Origin: an uncultured Bacteriovoracaceae bacterium
Lineage (GTDB): Bacteria; Bdellovibrionota; Bacteriovoracia; Bacteriovoracales; Bacteriovoracaceae
Length of the DNA stretch: 64,000 nucleotides
Reading direction: 5' to 3'
Assembly (NCBI GenBank): GCA_938017795.1
Contig: CALIJZ010000020.1
Coordinates: forward strand, 1 to 64,000
The position numbers and the translations under genes are program-made. Of the stretch, positions 63,020-64,000 are shown in pieces. Within the stretch, counting starts at the first letter, position 1. Each line of letters begins with the position of its first letter. The notes below the pieces were generated by a model. The model saw only the letters and a list, made by a program, of their open reading frames with translations. It did no database searches and had not been told where the DNA came from.

Positions 63020-64000
63020 ATGAATAATTTAGAATTTTCTCAAGAACCTCAGTCTGCTTTAAACTTTTTAAATAACCAATGGGTAAAAGGTTCAGGAATT
63101 AAGTTTGATATCCATTCTCCCTATACAGGAGAAGCCATTGGTCATAGTTATGAGTCAACAAGTAGTGATCTTGAAATGATTGTAGAAAGTGCTAAGAATG
63201 CTTTTACAACTTGGTCTCAGACTCCTATGAAAGAGCGAACAAAAGTAATGTTTGAATTAAGAAGAATATTACTTCGAGATATTGATAAAATTTCAAATCT
63301 TATTTGTATTGAAAATGGAAAAATATTCTCAGAAGCTAAAGCTGAAGTTATGAAGGGCATAGAGGTTTTAGAGTTTGCTACGAGCCTACAAAACAGTGAC
63401 TCTATGACAAAAATGGAAGTGTCTCGTGGAGTTAGTTGTGAATACAGAAGAGAAGCTATGGGCGTAGTAGCAAGTATTACGCCTTTTAACTTTCCAGCGA
63501 TGGTTCCAATGTGGACTATGCCTATTGCTATTACTTTAGGAAATACCTATGTATGGAAACCTTCTGAAAAGACTCCTTTAACTGCGATCAGTCTAGCTAA
63601 TGCTTTCAAGGAAGCTGGATTGCCTTCTGGAGTTTTATCAGTCTATCAAGGTTCTAAATCCTCAGTTGAAGCAATTATTAATCATCCAGAGATTAATACA
63701 ATTAGCTTTGTAGGTTCTACGAAAGTTGCAAAAATTGTTTATGATCAAGCGTCTAGAAAATACAAGAGAGTCTTAGCTCTAGGTGGTGCCAAAAATCATA
63801 TTATACTTTTACCAGATGCTGATCCAATGATAAGTGGAAAAGGTATTAGTGATTCTTTTACAGGATGCGCTGGTCAAAGATGTATGGCCGCAAGCGTTTT
63901 ACTCGCAGTTGGAAAGGTTGATCATTTGCTTGAAAAAATCATTGAACGTGCAGATTCTCATCATTTAGGTGAAGGGATGGGAGCAATAATTTCTAAAGAA
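63020..64000 (+). CDS. mmsA: Methylmalonate/malonate-semialdehyde dehydrogenase (acylating), 3' end outside window
   Basis: 327 codons seen, open to the right edge. ITPFNFPAMVPMWTMPIA, GGAKNHIILLPDAD and the catalytic Cys in CAGQRCMAAS define MmsA/IolA. It converts malonate semialdehyde to acetyl-CoA and CO2, the last step of inositol breakdown. AAGGAA precedes the ATG. Its presence next to iolBDE confirms a full catabolic purpose. Confidence 0.95.
   Translation, partial: MNNLEFSQEPQSALNFLNNQWVKGSGIKFDIHSPYTGEAIGHSYESTSSDLEMIVESAKNAFTTWSQTPMKERTKVMFELRRILLRDIDKISNLICIENGKIFSEAKAEVMKGIEVLEFATSLQNSDSMTKMEVSRGVSCEYRREAMGVVASITPFNFPAMVPMWTMPIAITLGNTYVWKPSEKTPLTAISLANAFKEAGLPSGVLSVYQGSKSSVEAIINHPEINTISFVGSTKVAKIVYDQASRKYKRVLALGGAKNHIILLPDADPMISGKGISDSFTGCAGQRCMAASVLLAVGKVDHLLEKIIERADSHHLGEGMGAIISKE

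Overview
The window is chromosomal DNA from an AT-rich (about one third G+C by eye) Gram-negative bacterium. The outer-membrane lifestyle is shown by Lnt, KdsD (arabinose-5-phosphate isomerase for Kdo), a beta-barrel protein and many lipoproteins with LxxC signal peptides. Low GC, abundant small secreted coiled-coil or Cys-rich proteins and a catalase-like lipoprotein fit the Bdellovibrionota (Bacteriovorax/Halobacteriovorax type). That placement is inference, not proof. I see no rRNA, tRNA, CRISPR array, insertion sequence or prophage; gene density is high and many gene ends overlap.

Layout. 1-4.4 kb: surface and secreted proteins (an Asn-Pro-Thr-Pro repeat protein cut by the window edge, a beta-barrel protein, a catalase-like lipoprotein, a poly-Thr lipoprotein). 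4.5-9 kb: rpoN-hpf, small unknown genes, a stand-alone tRNA-binding domain and hflX. 9-16.3 kb: aminotransferase IV and inositol-phosphatase genes, a coiled-coil/HEAT pair, a BamC-like lipoprotein, kdsD, lnt and a subtilase. 16.6-25 kb: a degenerate trypsin-like lipoprotein, mltG, ruvX, then rho-prfA-prmC-fxsA and htpX. 25-35.5 kb: secreted unknowns, RNA-modification enzymes, an MFS transporter and typA. 35.7-40.3 kb: a tightly overlapping coenzyme A operon. 40.3-42.5 kb: a large lipoprotein carrying a Fic motif and what looks like an ADP-ribosyltransferase domain. 43.8-52 kb: murA, HIT, guaA, YceI-like, dnaE. 52.1-64 kb: an inositol catabolism operon running off the right edge.

Metabolic units. 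The CoA operon (DUF2520-like gene, panB, panC, coaC, coaB, coaX, panD) covers every step from ketoisovalerate and aspartate to 4'-phosphopantetheine except a recognisable PanE. The DUF2520-like Rossmann protein at its head is the natural candidate for ketopantoate reductase. The inositol operon (sugar isomerase, inositol-monophosphatase-like gene, iolG, iolB, iolD, iolE, transaldolase-like gene, AfuABC-type ABC importer, mmsA/iolA) lacks iolC and iolJ inside the window. It pairs a phosphatase with a transporter class known to carry sugar phosphates, which suggests uptake of inositol phosphates.

Best candidates for something undescribed: (1) the exported Fic plus ADP-ribosyltransferase lipoprotein at 40303-42489; (2) the DUF2520-like protein as an alternative ketopantoate reductase; (3) the inositol-phosphate import and catabolism cluster with a transaldolase-like enzyme; (4) the trypsin-like lipoprotein that has lost its catalytic His and Ser.
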